Translations under genes and position numbers: made by a program
Shown: positions 9,576 through 18,596 of the stretch, one piece after another
Layout of the letters: every line of letters starts with the position of its first letter
How positions within the stretch are numbered: position 1 is the stretch's first letter
Notes under the pieces: model-generated
What the model saw: only the letters and a program-made list of their open reading frames with translations
Told to the model about the DNA's origin: nothing
Databases searched by the model: none
DNA from: Bacillus benzoevorans
GTDB taxonomy: Bacteria; Bacillota; Bacilli; Bacillales; Cytobacillaceae
Assembly: GCF_014207535.1 (NCBI RefSeq)
Contig: NZ_JACHGK010000001.1
Location: forward strand, 248,001-312,000
Reading direction: 5' to 3'
DNA: 64,000 nucleotides

Positions 9576-10208
9576 ATGAAAAAATTACTTTCCATTCTAT
9601 TTGCCGTTATTCTTGGGTTGGGAATATCATCTACCCAATCTGCAGAGGCACAAACAATCAAAATGTTTAAGGAACCTCCTTTTGAGTATTATAAGGTTTC
9701 CAGAGGGGATACATTCTGGTTTATTGCGAAACGTTATGGTCTGGATTACAGAAAGTTAATGTCTTTAAATCCAACGGTCAATCCTTATCAGATGCAAGTT
9801 GGCTCAGTGATTCGTTTGAAGTCTTCCGCGGCTCCATCCTCTTCTTTTGAAGAGGAAGTTGTACGTTTAGTGAATGCTGAACGCTCTAAACAGGGATTGC
9901 CTGCGTTAGTCCATCGTGCTGATGTAAAGAATGTAGCGGAGAAAAAGGCTATGGATATGATTAACAGCAACTATTTCTCCCACACTAGTCCAAACTATGG
10001 CAGTCCCTTTCAAATGTTAAAAACATTTGGCGTTTCCTACCGTTCCGCTGGGGAGAATATTGCAAAAGGGCAAAGATCACCACAGGAGGTCATGAACTCT
10101 TGGATGAATTCCTCAGGACATCGGGCCAATATTTTGAATAGGGGATATAATGCCATTGGTGTCGGTTATTATAATGGAGCATGGGTACAAATATTTATTG
10201 GATCCTAA
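9576..10208 (+). CDS. Secreted LysM–CAP domain protein (YkwD-like)
   Basis: The 210-residue product starts with a Sec signal peptide (MKKLLSILFAVILGLG…, likely cut after AEA near residue 25), followed by one LysM peptidoglycan-binding repeat (about 38–82: YYKVSRGDTFWFIAKRYGLD) and a C-terminal CAP/SCP domain (about 90–210) with the hallmark HTSPNYGSPF, GENIAKG and SGHRANIL segments. LysM should hold it in the wall. Bacterial CAP domains have no agreed activity; relatives occur in spores and cell envelopes. AGAGGAG lies ten bases before the ATG. A second CAP protein (ylbC) is encoded near 51 kb. Confidence 0.85.
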   Translation: MKKLLSILFAVILGLGISSTQSAEAQTIKMFKEPPFEYYKVSRGDTFWFIAKRYGLDYRKLMSLNPTVNPYQMQVGSVIRLKSSAAPSSSFEEEVVRLVNAERSKQGLPALVHRADVKNVAEKKAMDMINSNYFSHTSPNYGSPFQMLKTFGVSYRSAGENIAKGQRSPQEVMNSWMNSSGHRANILNRGYNAIGVGYYNGAWVQIFIGS

Positions 10209-10221
10209 TCAAAGCTTAAAG

Positions 10222-10245
10222 GAGACTGACGGCGTCAGTCTCTTT
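10222..10245 (+). terminator. Terminator after the LysM–CAP gene
   Basis: GAGACTGAC / GTCAGTCTC, a 9-bp perfect stem with a 3-base loop followed by a short T stretch. Confidence 0.7.
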
Positions 10246-10339
10246 CACATGGTTTAGGGAATACTGCCGCTTGATATAAAACTGTCAGGCAATGGGTTAT
10301 TGCTTTATAATAAAGAAAAACTTATCAAAGAGGTATGCG

Positions 10340-11227
10340 ATGTCTACATTGTCTGAACTCCATCTATTAACCGTTCTGGCACAAGAAATGAATATGAGAA
10401 AGGCTGCGGAAAAATTATTTGTTACACAGCCTGCACTTTCCCAGCGATTACAACATATCGAAAAGGAATGGGGAACAAAAATATTCTTACGTTCGCAAAA
10501 GGGATTATCGCTTACTCCAGCGGGAGAATTGATTGTCAGATTTGCCGCTGAAACAATAGAGAAAGAAGAACAAGTCCGGGAAGCTATCCAGTCGCTTGAT
10601 ACGAAAGTGCATGGTACATTGAAAATTGCTGTTGCATCCATTGTTGGGCAAAATTGGCTTCCGAAAGTGTTAAAAAGATTTGTGAACCGCTATCCCCAAG
10701 CGAAAATTTCCTTAATCACTGGCTGGAGCAGTGAAATCCTAAAAGCTATTTATGAAGGACAGGTTCATGTCGGGATTATCCGTGGCACCCCTGATTGGAA
10801 AGGGGTTAAAATCCATCTCTTTGATGACAGCCTCTATCTAGTAGATACCGAAATAACAAGTATTGATCAGGTATTAGGAACTGATCGACCGTTTGTTCAA
10901 TTTAAAAGTGATTCAAACTACTATCAGGAGATTCAGGAATGGTGGCACCGGCAATTTCAAACGATGCCGAAGCGGACGATTATTGTCGACCAAATTGAAA
11001 CATGTAAACAAATGACGTTCAATGGAATCGGTTATGCTATTTTGCCGGCGATAACGCTAAATGGTAATGAGTCTAATATTTTCAAAATCCCCTTACTTGA
11101 CGAACAGAATCGGGAAATTAAACGCGAAACATGGCTCTTAGGTTATGAATCATCTTTTCGGCTCAATCAAGTAACAGCTTTTGTTGATATCGTTAAGGAA
11201 TTTGTTGCTGAAATAGAACATAATTAA
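10340..11227 (+). CDS. ccpC: LysR-type regulator CcpC
   Basis: LysR-family regulator of 295 residues: N-terminal winged HTH (NMRKAAEKLFVTQPALSQRLQ) and a C-terminal effector domain with ISLITGWSSEIL and DQIETCKQMTFNGIGYAILP, matching CcpC. In B. subtilis CcpC represses citB and citZ and responds to citrate. ATG 10340 with AAAGAGG seven bases upstream fits the family start; the extra 16 codons from 10292 have no support. As in B. subtilis it lies between ykuL and the dapH/dapL genes, but the flavodoxin genes found there are missing. Its target genes are not in this window. Confidence 0.92.
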   Translation: MSTLSELHLLTVLAQEMNMRKAAEKLFVTQPALSQRLQHIEKEWGTKIFLRSQKGLSLTPAGELIVRFAAETIEKEEQVREAIQSLDTKVHGTLKIAVASIVGQNWLPKVLKRFVNRYPQAKISLITGWSSEILKAIYEGQVHVGIIRGTPDWKGVKIHLFDDSLYLVDTEITSIDQVLGTDRPFVQFKSDSNYYQEIQEWWHRQFQTMPKRTIIVDQIETCKQMTFNGIGYAILPAITLNGNESNIFKIPLLDEQNREIKRETWLLGYESSFRLNQVTAFVDIVKEFVAEIEHN

Positions 11228-11307
11228 TTTGTTCTTGTCTAGATTGATTTTGTTTGATAAAGTAATTTTTAGCAATATTCGTAATTACGTTATGGAGGGT
11301 TTTAAAT

Positions 11308-12018
11308 ATGAAAATGATGGATGCCAATGAAATTATCTCATTTATTCAAAATAGCAAAAAATCAACACCGGTGAAAGTATATATAAAAGGAAAGTTAGAA
11401 GGAATTGACTTTGGTGCTGAAAGTAAAACCTTTATTACTGGCTCAACCGGGGTTGTATTCGGTGAATGGGATGTTATTAAAGCGGCTATTGAAGCAAATC
11501 AATCACAAATAGACGATTATGTGATTGAAAATGATCGGAGAAATTCTGCTATCCCATTAGTAGATATGAAGGGAATTAATGCTAGAATTGAGCCGGGTGC
11601 GATTATTCGTGATCAGGTGGAAATTGGCAATAACGCTGTCATAATGATGGGAGCTTCAATTAATATTGGAGCAGTCATTGGAGACGGAACGATGATCGAT
11701 ATGAACGTAGTACTTGGCGGCAGAGCGACTGTGGGCAAGAACTGTCATATTGGTGCCGGAACTGTCCTGGCCGGTGTTGTTGAACCGCCTTCTGCTAAAC
11801 CAGTGATAGTGGAAGATGATGTTGTGATTGGGGCTAATTGTGTCGTTCTAGAAGGGGTAACAGTTGGACAAGGTGCAGTTGTTGCAGCTGGAGCAGTTGT
11901 AATTGACGATGTTGCTCCATATACAGTTGTAGCTGGAACACCGGCACGTATTATTAAACAAATTGATGAAAAAACTAAATCTAAAACTGAAATTAAGCAG
12001 GAATTGCGCCAGCTATAA
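11308..12018 (+). CDS. dapH: Tetrahydrodipicolinate N-acetyltransferase DapH
   Basis: Acetylates 2,3,4,5-tetrahydrodipicolinate with acetyl-CoA in the acetylase branch of DAP/lysine synthesis. The 236-residue protein has an N-terminal DapH domain (MKMMDANEIISFIQ) and a left-handed beta-helix of hexapeptide repeats (IEPGAIIRDQVEIGNNAVIM through VVIGANCVVLEGVTVG), a typical trimeric transferase. ATGG AGGG lies nine bases before the ATG. dapL follows, giving two successive pathway steps; a possible weak hairpin stands between them, so co-transcription is likely but not certain. Confidence 0.95.
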   Translation: MKMMDANEIISFIQNSKKSTPVKVYIKGKLEGIDFGAESKTFITGSTGVVFGEWDVIKAAIEANQSQIDDYVIENDRRNSAIPLVDMKGINARIEPGAIIRDQVEIGNNAVIMMGASINIGAVIGDGTMIDMNVVLGGRATVGKNCHIGAGTVLAGVVEPPSAKPVIVEDDVVIGANCVVLEGVTVGQGAVVAAGAVVIDDVAPYTVVAGTPARIIKQIDEKTKSKTEIKQELRQL

Positions 12019-12136
12019 TCGAATTATTAGGGACTGATCCGTATTTTGGGTCAGCCTCTTCTTTCATTTTCAAGGGTTTAAACATTAATTAAGGTTAGCG
12101 GATTGCATAAACTTAAACGAAGGGGAAGTAATCAAA

Positions 12137-13261
12137 TTGAATCCATTTGTAAAAATTCGCCGCGAGCTTCACCAAATTCCTGAGCTGGGCTTTCAGGAAT
12201 TTAAAACACAAGCATATTTATTAAACTATATCGAAACATTGCCTCAGGAAAGATTAGAAATCAAGACATGGGAAACTGGTATCTTCGTCAAGGTAAAAGG
12301 GAAAGCACCGCAAAAATTGATCGGCTACAGAACAGATATTGATGGTCTTCCTATAGTGGAAGAAACAGGTCTTGAGTTTTGCTCCCGTCATCAAACAGAG
12401 ATGCATGCATGCGGACATGATTTCCATATGTCCATTGCTCTCGGCTTATTAACTCATTTTGTGCAAAATCCAATAAATGATGATCTGTTATTTATTTTCC
12501 AGCCGGCTGAAGAGGCTCCGGGTGGGGCAGAACCGATGATGAGAACGGAGATTATGAAGGAATGGCGACCTGATTTAATCCTTGCACTTCATGTTGCACC
12601 TGAATACCCTGTCGGCTCGATCGCGATTAAAGAAGGGCTTTTATTTGCTAATACTTCAGAGTTGTTCATTGATTTAAAAGGAAAGGGAGGTCATGCGGCA
12701 TACCCTCATCAAACAAATGACATGGTTGTTGCCGCTTGTGCATTAGTCTCTTTGCTGCAATCGATTGTTTCACGAAACGTAGATCCTTTGGACAGTGCAG
12801 TTATTACAATTGGTAAGATTGAAAGTGGTACTGTACAAAATATCATTGCTGAAAATGCCCGGTTGGAGGGTACGATACGTACTCTATCAGCAGAATCTAT
12901 GGAACAAGTTCAGAAAAGAGTCAGTGAGGTCGTTAAAGGAATCGAAATCGGTTTTCAGTGTGAAACCAAAATCGATTTCGGCAGTATGTATCACCAGGTT
13001 TATAATCATGCGAAAGTGACAAGGGAATTTATGGAATTTGTCGAAAATCATACAGATGTCAATGTCATTGTATGTGAGGAAAAAATGACAGGCGAAGATT
13101 TTGGTTTTATGCTAAAGGAAATTCCTGGTTTTATGTTCTGGCTTGGTGTTGATTCCGAGTATGGACTCCATCACTCTAAACTAACGCCTAATGAAGGTGC
13201 TATTGATATAGCAATCAACATGATAGCACAATATATCGAGTTTAAAGGTAATGAATCATGA
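12137..13261 (+). CDS. dapL: N-acetyl-diaminopimelate deacetylase DapL
   Basis: M20-family metallohydrolase of 374 residues that removes the acetyl group from N-acetyl-LL-DAP. Metal ligands are seen in MHACGHDFH, QPAEEAPGG and the late HHSKLTPNEGA; the lid-domain residues GKGGHAAYPHQ are present. The start is TTG 12137, with GGGG about 12 bases upstream and the family N-terminus IRRELHQIPELGFQEFKTQAY just after it. The last codons form the left arm of the terminator at 13244, an overlap that constrains the C-terminus. Confidence 0.93.
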   Translation: MNPFVKIRRELHQIPELGFQEFKTQAYLLNYIETLPQERLEIKTWETGIFVKVKGKAPQKLIGYRTDIDGLPIVEETGLEFCSRHQTEMHACGHDFHMSIALGLLTHFVQNPINDDLLFIFQPAEEAPGGAEPMMRTEIMKEWRPDLILALHVAPEYPVGSIAIKEGLLFANTSELFIDLKGKGGHAAYPHQTNDMVVAACALVSLLQSIVSRNVDPLDSAVITIGKIESGTVQNIIAENARLEGTIRTLSAESMEQVQKRVSEVVKGIEIGFQCETKIDFGSMYHQVYNHAKVTREFMEFVENHTDVNVIVCEEKMTGEDFGFMLKEIPGFMFWLGVDSEYGLHHSKLTPNEGAIDIAINMIAQYIEFKGNES

Positions 13262-13278
13262 TGATTCATTACCTTTTT
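13244..13278 (+). terminator. Terminator embedded in the end of dapL
   Basis: A perfect 14-bp stem (13244–13257 with 13263–13276), 5-base loop ATGAT and T tail. The dapL stop codon is in the loop, so the left arm is coding sequence. Confidence 0.85.
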
Positions 13279-13345
13279 CCATGGAGTTTTCAGAAAGATA
13301 TTGTGTTAAAATAGGAACATATTGTGATCGCTGGAGGAGTTAAAG

Positions 13346-14005
13346 GTGAAAAAGGAATTTGCAGTCATTGGATTAGGCCGTTTTGGCGGGAGCATCTGCC
13401 GTACTCTTGCTGAAGAGGGTATGGAGGTCATGGCCATTGATAAGGATGAAAACCGCGTGAATGAATATTCGATGATTGCTTCACATGCGGTTGTAGGGGA
13501 TTCAACCGATGAGAAAGTACTGAAGGGGCTGGGGATCCGTAATTTTGATCATGTCATTGTTGCCATCGGTGACGATATTCAAGCAAGTATTTTGACGACC
13601 ATTATCTTAAAAGAATTAGGAGTAAAAAATATTACGGCCAAAGCACTGAACGATTATCATGAAAAGGTATTGATAAAAATAGGAGCCGACCATGTGGTTC
13701 ACCCGGAACGGGATATGGGGAAGCGAATTGCCCATAATATGATTTCAAATAGTGTATTAGATTATTTGGAACTCTCCGATGAGCATAGTATTGTTGAAAT
13801 TGTTGCCAATGAAAGGATTGACGGCAATTCCATTATTGATTTAGATATTCGGGCTAAATATGGGATTACGATTGTCGCCATTAAACGGAAGGATGAAATT
13901 ATTGTATCGCCGCAGGCGAATGAAGTCATAAATAAAAAAGATATTCTCATTGTCATAGGCGCAGATACAGATATTAACCGATTCGAAAAGAAAGCATTGC
14001 AATAA
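13346..14005 (+). CDS. ktrC: Potassium channel gating protein KtrC
   Basis: Cytosolic RCK protein of 219 residues that gates the KtrD-type K+ channel. The N-terminal Rossmann domain shows VIGLGRFGGSIC, the acidic end of strand 2 (MAIDKDENR) and GDSTDEKVL; the RCK_C domain (about 135–215) ends in IVSPQANEVINKKDILIVIG. In B. subtilis KtrC binds c-di-AMP through RCK_C. GTG start with GGAGGAG about nine bases upstream. The membrane partner is not in the window, which is normal because ktrC and ktrD are unlinked in B. subtilis. It is convergent with rnjA. Confidence 0.92.
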   Translation: MKKEFAVIGLGRFGGSICRTLAEEGMEVMAIDKDENRVNEYSMIASHAVVGDSTDEKVLKGLGIRNFDHVIVAIGDDIQASILTTIILKELGVKNITAKALNDYHEKVLIKIGADHVVHPERDMGKRIAHNMISNSVLDYLELSDEHSIVEIVANERIDGNSIIDLDIRAKYGITIVAIKRKDEIIVSPQANEVINKKDILIVIGADTDINRFEKKALQ

Positions 14006-14038
14006 AAAAACACCCTGAGTTCTTATGGGTGTTTTTTT
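14004..14038. terminator. Bidirectional terminator between ktrC and rnjA
   Basis: A-run plus CACCC pairs with GGGTG plus T-run around an 11-base loop; works in both directions for the convergent genes. Confidence 0.9.
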
Positions 14039-14046
14039 AGATCCAA

Positions 14047-15714
14047 TCAAACTTCCATGATGATTGGCAAAATCATTGGACGCCGTTTTGTTTTTTCGTA
14101 AAGGAATGGTGCAAGGGTATCTGTAATTTCATTTTTAATTTCCGACCATTGCGAAGTACGCCGCTCCATTACCTTCGTTAAATGCTTTGTAATTAAACTT
14201 TGCGCATCATTGATTAAATCGCTCGATTCCCTCATATAGACAAATCCACGGGAAATGATATCAGGTCCTGCGGCAACTTTGAAGTCCTTCATATTAATGC
14301 TTACAACAACAACAACAAGTCCTTCTTCGGAAAGGATTCTGCGGTCTCTCAGAACGATATTGCCGATATCGCCAATTCCGTTTCCATCAATGAAAACACT
14401 TCCTGAAGGGATTTTTCCTGTAACCTGTGCTGTATCTTCACTTAGGGCAAGAACTTCGCCGTTATCCATAATAAAACAGTTTTCCTCAGGTACACCGCAA
14501 TCAACACCAAGCTTTATATGCGTTTTAAGCATTCTGTACTCTCCATGAATCGGCATGAAGAATTTCGGCTTAATGAGGCGCAGCATTAATTTTTGTTCTT
14601 CTTGCCCGCCGTGCCCTGAAGTATGAATATTATTCAATTTCCCGTGAATCACTTCGGCGCCTGCTTTAAACAGCATGTTAATGATTCGATTGACACTTGT
14701 GGCGTTTCCTGGAATGGGTGACGATGAGAAAACAACAGTATCACCAGGGATGATTTGAATTTGGCGGTGAGTCCCGCTGGCTATCCTAGAAAGAGCTGCC
14801 ATTGGCTCGCCTTGGCTTCCTGTACATAAAATCGTTACCTTGTTTGCCGGCAGACGATTAATCGTTTGCGCATCAATGAATGTTTCCTTTGGTGCTTGAA
14901 TATACCCTAAATCTAACCCGATATTAATCGCTGCTTCCATACTGCGACCAAAAACAGCCACTTTGCGCCCATTGGCAACAGCTGCTTGTACTACCTGCTG
15001 CAGACGATGGATATTGGACGCAAACGTCGCAAAAATAATCCGGCCTTCTACCTTACGGAAAATATCATCTATCGTTTCACCGACCAGTCTTTCTGACATC
15101 GTAAAATGAGGTATTTCACTGTTCGTACTGTCAGAAAGGAGACAGAGAACACCTTCTTTACCGATTTCCGCCATTTTTGTTAAGTTTGCCGGTTCCCCGA
15201 CTGGCGTAAAGTCAAATTTAAAGTCCCCTGTATGGACGATTTGTCCTGGAGGAGTTTTCACGACAATTCCATATGAATCAGGAATGCTGTGAGTCGTTCT
15301 GAAAAAGGTGACAGAGGTTTTTCTGAATTTTACAATGTCATCTTCCTTAATTTCGTGCAGTACCGTCTGTCTTAATAACCCATGCTCTTCTAATTTATTC
15401 TTGATTAATCCCAAGGCGAGCTTGCCGCCATAAATGGGAATATTAACTTGTCTTAAGAGGTAGGGAATACCGCCTATATGATCCTCGTGTCCATGTGTTA
15501 TAAAGAGACCTTTAATCTTGTCCTGATTCTTTACCAAATATGTATAGTCAGGGATCACATAATCAATTCCCAGAAGTTCATCCTCAGGGAATTTAATTCC
15601 GGCGTCTATCAGGATGATTTCATCTTGAAATTGAACACCATACGTATTTTTACCGATTTCCCCCAATCCTCCGAGGGCAAATACAGCCGTTTGATCATTT
15701 TTTACAAATTTCAT
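14047..15714 (-). CDS. rnjA: Ribonuclease J1
   Basis: RNase J1 is the 5'-3' exonuclease and endonuclease central to mRNA decay and rRNA maturation in Firmicutes. The 555-residue product begins MKFVKNDQTAVFALGGLGEIG and contains the metallo-beta-lactamase motif THGHEDHIGG, the beta-CASP segments SDSTNSE, TGSQGEP and TSGHGG, and the C-terminal dimer domain ending in the family's FLYEKTKRRPMILPIIMEV. It lies three bases after rpoY on the same strand, so the two are one operon, as in B. subtilis. Confidence 0.97.
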   Translation of the reverse strand: MKFVKNDQTAVFALGGLGEIGKNTYGVQFQDEIILIDAGIKFPEDELLGIDYVIPDYTYLVKNQDKIKGLFITHGHEDHIGGIPYLLRQVNIPIYGGKLALGLIKNKLEEHGLLRQTVLHEIKEDDIVKFRKTSVTFFRTTHSIPDSYGIVVKTPPGQIVHTGDFKFDFTPVGEPANLTKMAEIGKEGVLCLLSDSTNSEIPHFTMSERLVGETIDDIFRKVEGRIIFATFASNIHRLQQVVQAAVANGRKVAVFGRSMEAAINIGLDLGYIQAPKETFIDAQTINRLPANKVTILCTGSQGEPMAALSRIASGTHRQIQIIPGDTVVFSSSPIPGNATSVNRIINMLFKAGAEVIHGKLNNIHTSGHGGQEEQKLMLRLIKPKFFMPIHGEYRMLKTHIKLGVDCGVPEENCFIMDNGEVLALSEDTAQVTGKIPSGSVFIDGNGIGDIGNIVLRDRRILSEEGLVVVVVSINMKDFKVAAGPDIISRGFVYMRESSDLINDAQSLITKHLTKVMERRTSQWSEIKNEITDTLAPFLYEKTKRRPMILPIIMEV

Positions 15715-15717
15715 ACA

Positions 15718-15927
15718 TTATATCTCCAATACTTTAAAATCTTCATTTAGTTGTTCATACTCTAAGCTTGCTCCCTCAAGAGGAGTTATAAACTCAATAT
15801 TATACGGGCGCTCAGATAATTTTCTGCGAATGTCTCTTACTGATTCTCCGTCCACATAAATACTTTTTGTATTTTCCCGAACAGGCACTTGTGTTTTAAA
15901 TTCTTGATAATAAACTTTATAAATCAT
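15718..15927 (-). CDS. rpoY: RNA polymerase epsilon subunit RpoY
   Basis: The 69-residue protein MIYKVYYQE… with NIEFITPLEGASLEYEQ matches YkzG/RpoY, the small Firmicutes-specific RNA polymerase subunit that resembles the phage inhibitor Gp2. GGAGCG lies just before the ATG on the minus strand. It is transcribed with rnjA, linking a transcription accessory subunit to the main mRNA decay nuclease. Confidence 0.93.
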   Translation of the reverse strand: MIYKVYYQEFKTQVPVRENTKSIYVDGESVRDIRRKLSERPYNIEFITPLEGASLEYEQLNEDFKVLEI

Positions 15928-15962
15928 GATAATCGCTCCTTAATCCAATATAGACTTTTTCT

Positions 15963-15968
15963 ATTATA
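15963..15968 (-). promoter_or_regulatory. Candidate -10 of the rpoY–rnjA promoter
   Basis: On the minus strand TATAAT occurs 36 bases before the rpoY start; a weak -35 (ATGAAA) lies 17 bases further upstream. Confidence 0.45.
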
Positions 15969-16039
15969 TAAAAAAACAATGTTAATTTCATGTTTTAGGA
16001 CCATTTTAGTGAAATTTCATTATCATTTTAATAATGAAG

Positions 16040-16065
16040 GAGCCCTTCGCAAGAGTGAAGGGCTC
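16040..16065 (-). terminator. GC-rich hairpin after the 23-codon ORF
   Basis: GAGCCCTTC / GAAGGGCTC, a 9-bp perfect stem with an 8-base loop, seven bases downstream of the small minus-strand ORF. It lacks a clear U-tract, so it is a weak terminator or an RNA stabiliser. Confidence 0.45.
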
Positions 16066-16071
16066 AAATAA

Positions 16072-16143
16072 TCACGCAATTGATTTTTTTCGCAACATAT
16101 CATTCCACTGTTTTAAGAGCTTCTTTCTCAGCCTCTTTAACAT
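16072..16143 (-). CDS. Candidate 23-residue basic peptide gene
   Basis: The minus strand encodes MLKRLRKKLLKQWNDMLRKK followed by SIA. AAGGAG stands about ten bases before the ATG, a good ribosome site, and a 9-bp hairpin follows the stop. The peptide has many Lys/Arg residues spaced among Leu/Trp/Met as in an amphipathic helix. I do not recognise the family. It lies between rpoY and def on the same strand. The support is the Shine-Dalgarno sequence, composition and hairpin; conservation is untested. Confidence 0.5.
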   Translation of the reverse strand: MLKRLRKKLLKQWNDMLRKKSIA

Positions 16144-16338
16144 TGTGGATCATCTCCTTACTTCTATTTTAAACAATCCTAGTGTAAAGTAAAGTAGGAA
16201 AGTGTGTTTAAAACAAGTTGTTCTTCTTTTTATTTATATTATATGTAAAAAGAACAACTACTTTCATGGAGATGTCTGGTAATTGTTGCATCTTTTTTTT
16301 AGCGCATACTGCAACATGGCGATTCATTTTTTTGTTTA

Positions 16339-16887
16339 TTAAATCATAATGGCGTTTTCCGGAATCTTCATCGGGTTTTCTTTATCGATATGGTCATAAA
16401 ATAAAATTCCATTTAAATGATCAATTTCATGCTGGAATACGATCGCAGGCAGCCCTTTTAATCTGATTTTGACTTCATTCCCTGCACCATCGACCCCTTT
16501 TACGGTGACCCTGGCATGTCTCGGTACATATCCCCCGTGTTGTTCATCTACAGATAAACAGCCTTCGCCGGTGGATAGAAATGCCTGCTCTACGGAGTGG
16601 CTGATAATCTTCGGATTAAAAAGGGCATAGCTGAAGACTTCCCCTTTTTCATCTGTAACATGAACAGCAATCATTCGTTTCGATACATTTATTTGCGGAG
16701 CGGCTAATCCAATGCCTGGACGCAGGCCTAATTCCGCAGCAATTTCCGGATTTTGGCTGTTTTTTACGTATTCCATTAATTCTTTTAAAATCTTTTTATC
16801 CTCTTCAGATGCAGGAAGAGATACTTCCGCTGCTGTCTGACGTAAAACAGGATGTCCATCACGGATAATATCATCCATTGTTAGCAA
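16339..16887 (-). CDS. def: Peptide deformylase
   Basis: Fe2+/Zn2+ enzyme that removes the formyl group from nascent proteins. All three motifs are present: GIGLAAPQ (motif 1), EGCLS (motif 2, metal Cys) and QHEIDHLNG (motif 3, HEXXH). The 182-residue length and the insertions (RPGIGLAAPQ, the HGGYVPRHAR loop) mark it as the type II Gram-positive form, equivalent to B. subtilis DefB/YkrB, which also lies beside pdhA. Transcribed divergently from pdhA. Confidence 0.95.
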   Translation of the reverse strand: MLTMDDIIRDGHPVLRQTAAEVSLPASEEDKKILKELMEYVKNSQNPEIAAELGLRPGIGLAAPQINVSKRMIAVHVTDEKGEVFSYALFNPKIISHSVEQAFLSTGEGCLSVDEQHGGYVPRHARVTVKGVDGAGNEVKIRLKGLPAIVFQHEIDHLNGILFYDHIDKENPMKIPENAIMI

Positions 16888-17477
16888 TCCTCATCACTAC
16901 CTTCCCAAATCATTTAGCACAATTGTAGCAAAAATAACAAAAAAAGTTAATAAAACAGATTCACTTGAAGAATAAGAAGGAAATAATATTTTTCACACAA
17001 CATGAATGATCGCATTAATATATGATATTAAATCGAAAGTAGGAGATAGTACATTTCTTTGCTATAACAGATATTATTAAAAATAATTTATATAATACAG
17101 ATAATGAATTTGCGTGTAACAGTTTATGATTGTTTTGCAAAATTAGAAAGGGAGGAATAGTAAAAACACAATCAAATTCGTTGACTAAACTATTTTTTGT
17201 AGTATACACTTAAGGAGAAATAGTTAGTTGTACCAATAAAATAACAAAGTTGAGTAATACAGTATATAATATGATAATGAAATTCATTTTCGAAGCAAAG
17301 TGAAAAATCGGGTGAAAATATTCCTGCTATTTTTCTCAATGAGGGGTTTGTCGAAAGCTTTTAAAGTTTTAGTGAAATACTAATAGAGAAGGGTTCTATT
17401 TTATCGCATGCTTTGGAAAAAGGGATTTTTGGATAATCTAAATAAAGTCTATGTAAAGTAATGAAAGGATGACTGGG
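16888..17477. other. 590-bp intergenic region with pdhA leader
   Basis: No convincing gene. AT-rich sequence holds the def start region on the left and, on the right, a promoter-like element at 17250–17278 followed by a leader of about 190 bases to pdhA. The only longish frame here (17015–17209, minus) has no ribosome site and low-complexity composition. Confidence 0.6.
17250..17278 (+). promoter_or_regulatory. Candidate sigma-A promoter of pdhABCD
   Basis: TTGAGT (17250–17255), a 17-base spacer and GATAAT (17273–17278). A perfect TATAAT also occurs at 17265 but without a -35 at proper spacing. Either choice gives a long untranslated leader before pdhA. Confidence 0.45.
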
Positions 17478-18593
17478 ATGGCTTCAAATACACAGAAGGC
17501 ATATTTTGATGCAAACACTCAAGCGAGTAAGATAGCAGAACAATTTGAAATGCTGCAAATATTAAATGAAGAGGGCAAAGTGGTGAATGAAGCAGCAATG
17601 CCCCAGCTTAGTGATGAACAGCTTCAAGAATTAATGCGCCGCATGGTTTACACCAGAATTCTCGATCAGCGTTCCATTTCGTTAAACAGACAAGGACGGT
17701 TAGGGTTTTATGCTCCTACTGCAGGTCAGGAGGCTTCACAGCTGGCTTCGCAATTTGCCTTGGAAAAAGAAGATTTTATTTTACCCGGCTATCGTGATGT
17801 TCCACAAATCGTATGGCATGGACTGCCGCTTTATAAAGCCTTCTTATGGTCAAGAGGACATTTTGAAGGCGGGCAAATTCCGGAAGGTGTAAATATATAT
17901 ATTCCGCAGATTATTATTGGTGCACAATATGTGCAAACAGCCGGTGTGGCATTAGGACTGAAAAAGCGAGGCGTGAAGGCAGTTGCTATTACGTATACAG
18001 GTGATGGAGGTACATCGCAGGGAGACTTTTATGAAGGGATGAACTTTGCTGGAGCATTAAAAGCGCCCGCGATCTTTATCGTGCAAAATAACCAATTTGC
18101 CATATCTACCCCTCGTGAGAAGCAAACAGCTGCTGTAACGCTTGCGCAAAAAGCGGTTGCTGCCGGAATTCCGGGGATTCAAGTAGATGGAATGGATCCT
18201 CTTGCTGTGTATGCAGCGGTACATGATGCCCGCGAACGTGCGATAAATGGTGAGGGACCTACTTTAATTGAAACCATTACCTATCGTTATGGTCCGCATA
18301 CAATGGCTGGTGACGATCCGACCCGCTATCGTACATCTGAACTTGATAATGAGTGGGAGAAAAAGGACCCGCTTGTCCGTTTCCGTAAATTTCTTGAGGA
18401 AAAAGGATTATGGAGTGAAGAAAAAGAAAACGAAGTAATTGAACATGCCAAAGAAGACATAAAAGAAGCAATCAAAAAAGCGGATGCTGCTCCAAAACAA
18501 AAAGTGACTGATTTAATTTCCCATATGTATGAAGAACTTCCGCAAAATTTAAAAGAACAATATGAGATTTATAAAGCAAAGGAGTCGAAGTAA
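17478..18593 (+). CDS. pdhA: Pyruvate dehydrogenase E1 component, alpha subunit
   Basis: E1-alpha decarboxylates pyruvate with thiamine diphosphate, as an alpha2beta2 tetramer with PdhB. The 371-residue product shows the family start ILNEEGKVVNEAAMP, the GRLGFYAPTAGQEAS segment, the ThDP motif GDGGTSQGDFYEGMNFAG ending in NN, and the phosphorylation-loop region YRYGPHTMAGDDP. ATG 17478 is preferred over 17469: AAAGGAT is seven bases upstream of the former and overlaps the latter. First gene of pdhABCD; pdhB follows after three bases. Confidence 0.97.
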   Translation: MASNTQKAYFDANTQASKIAEQFEMLQILNEEGKVVNEAAMPQLSDEQLQELMRRMVYTRILDQRSISLNRQGRLGFYAPTAGQEASQLASQFALEKEDFILPGYRDVPQIVWHGLPLYKAFLWSRGHFEGGQIPEGVNIYIPQIIIGAQYVQTAGVALGLKKRGVKAVAITYTGDGGTSQGDFYEGMNFAGALKAPAIFIVQNNQFAISTPREKQTAAVTLAQKAVAAGIPGIQVDGMDPLAVYAAVHDARERAINGEGPTLIETITYRYGPHTMAGDDPTRYRTSELDNEWEKKDPLVRFRKFLEEKGLWSEEKENEVIEHAKEDIKEAIKKADAAPKQKVTDLISHMYEELPQNLKEQYEIYKAKESK

Positions 18594-18596
18594 GCC

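Noticed and set aside
12031..12058. Possible weak hairpin after dapH
   Set aside because: The stem needs a bulge and a wobble and has only a mixed T-rich tail; not strong enough to call a terminator.
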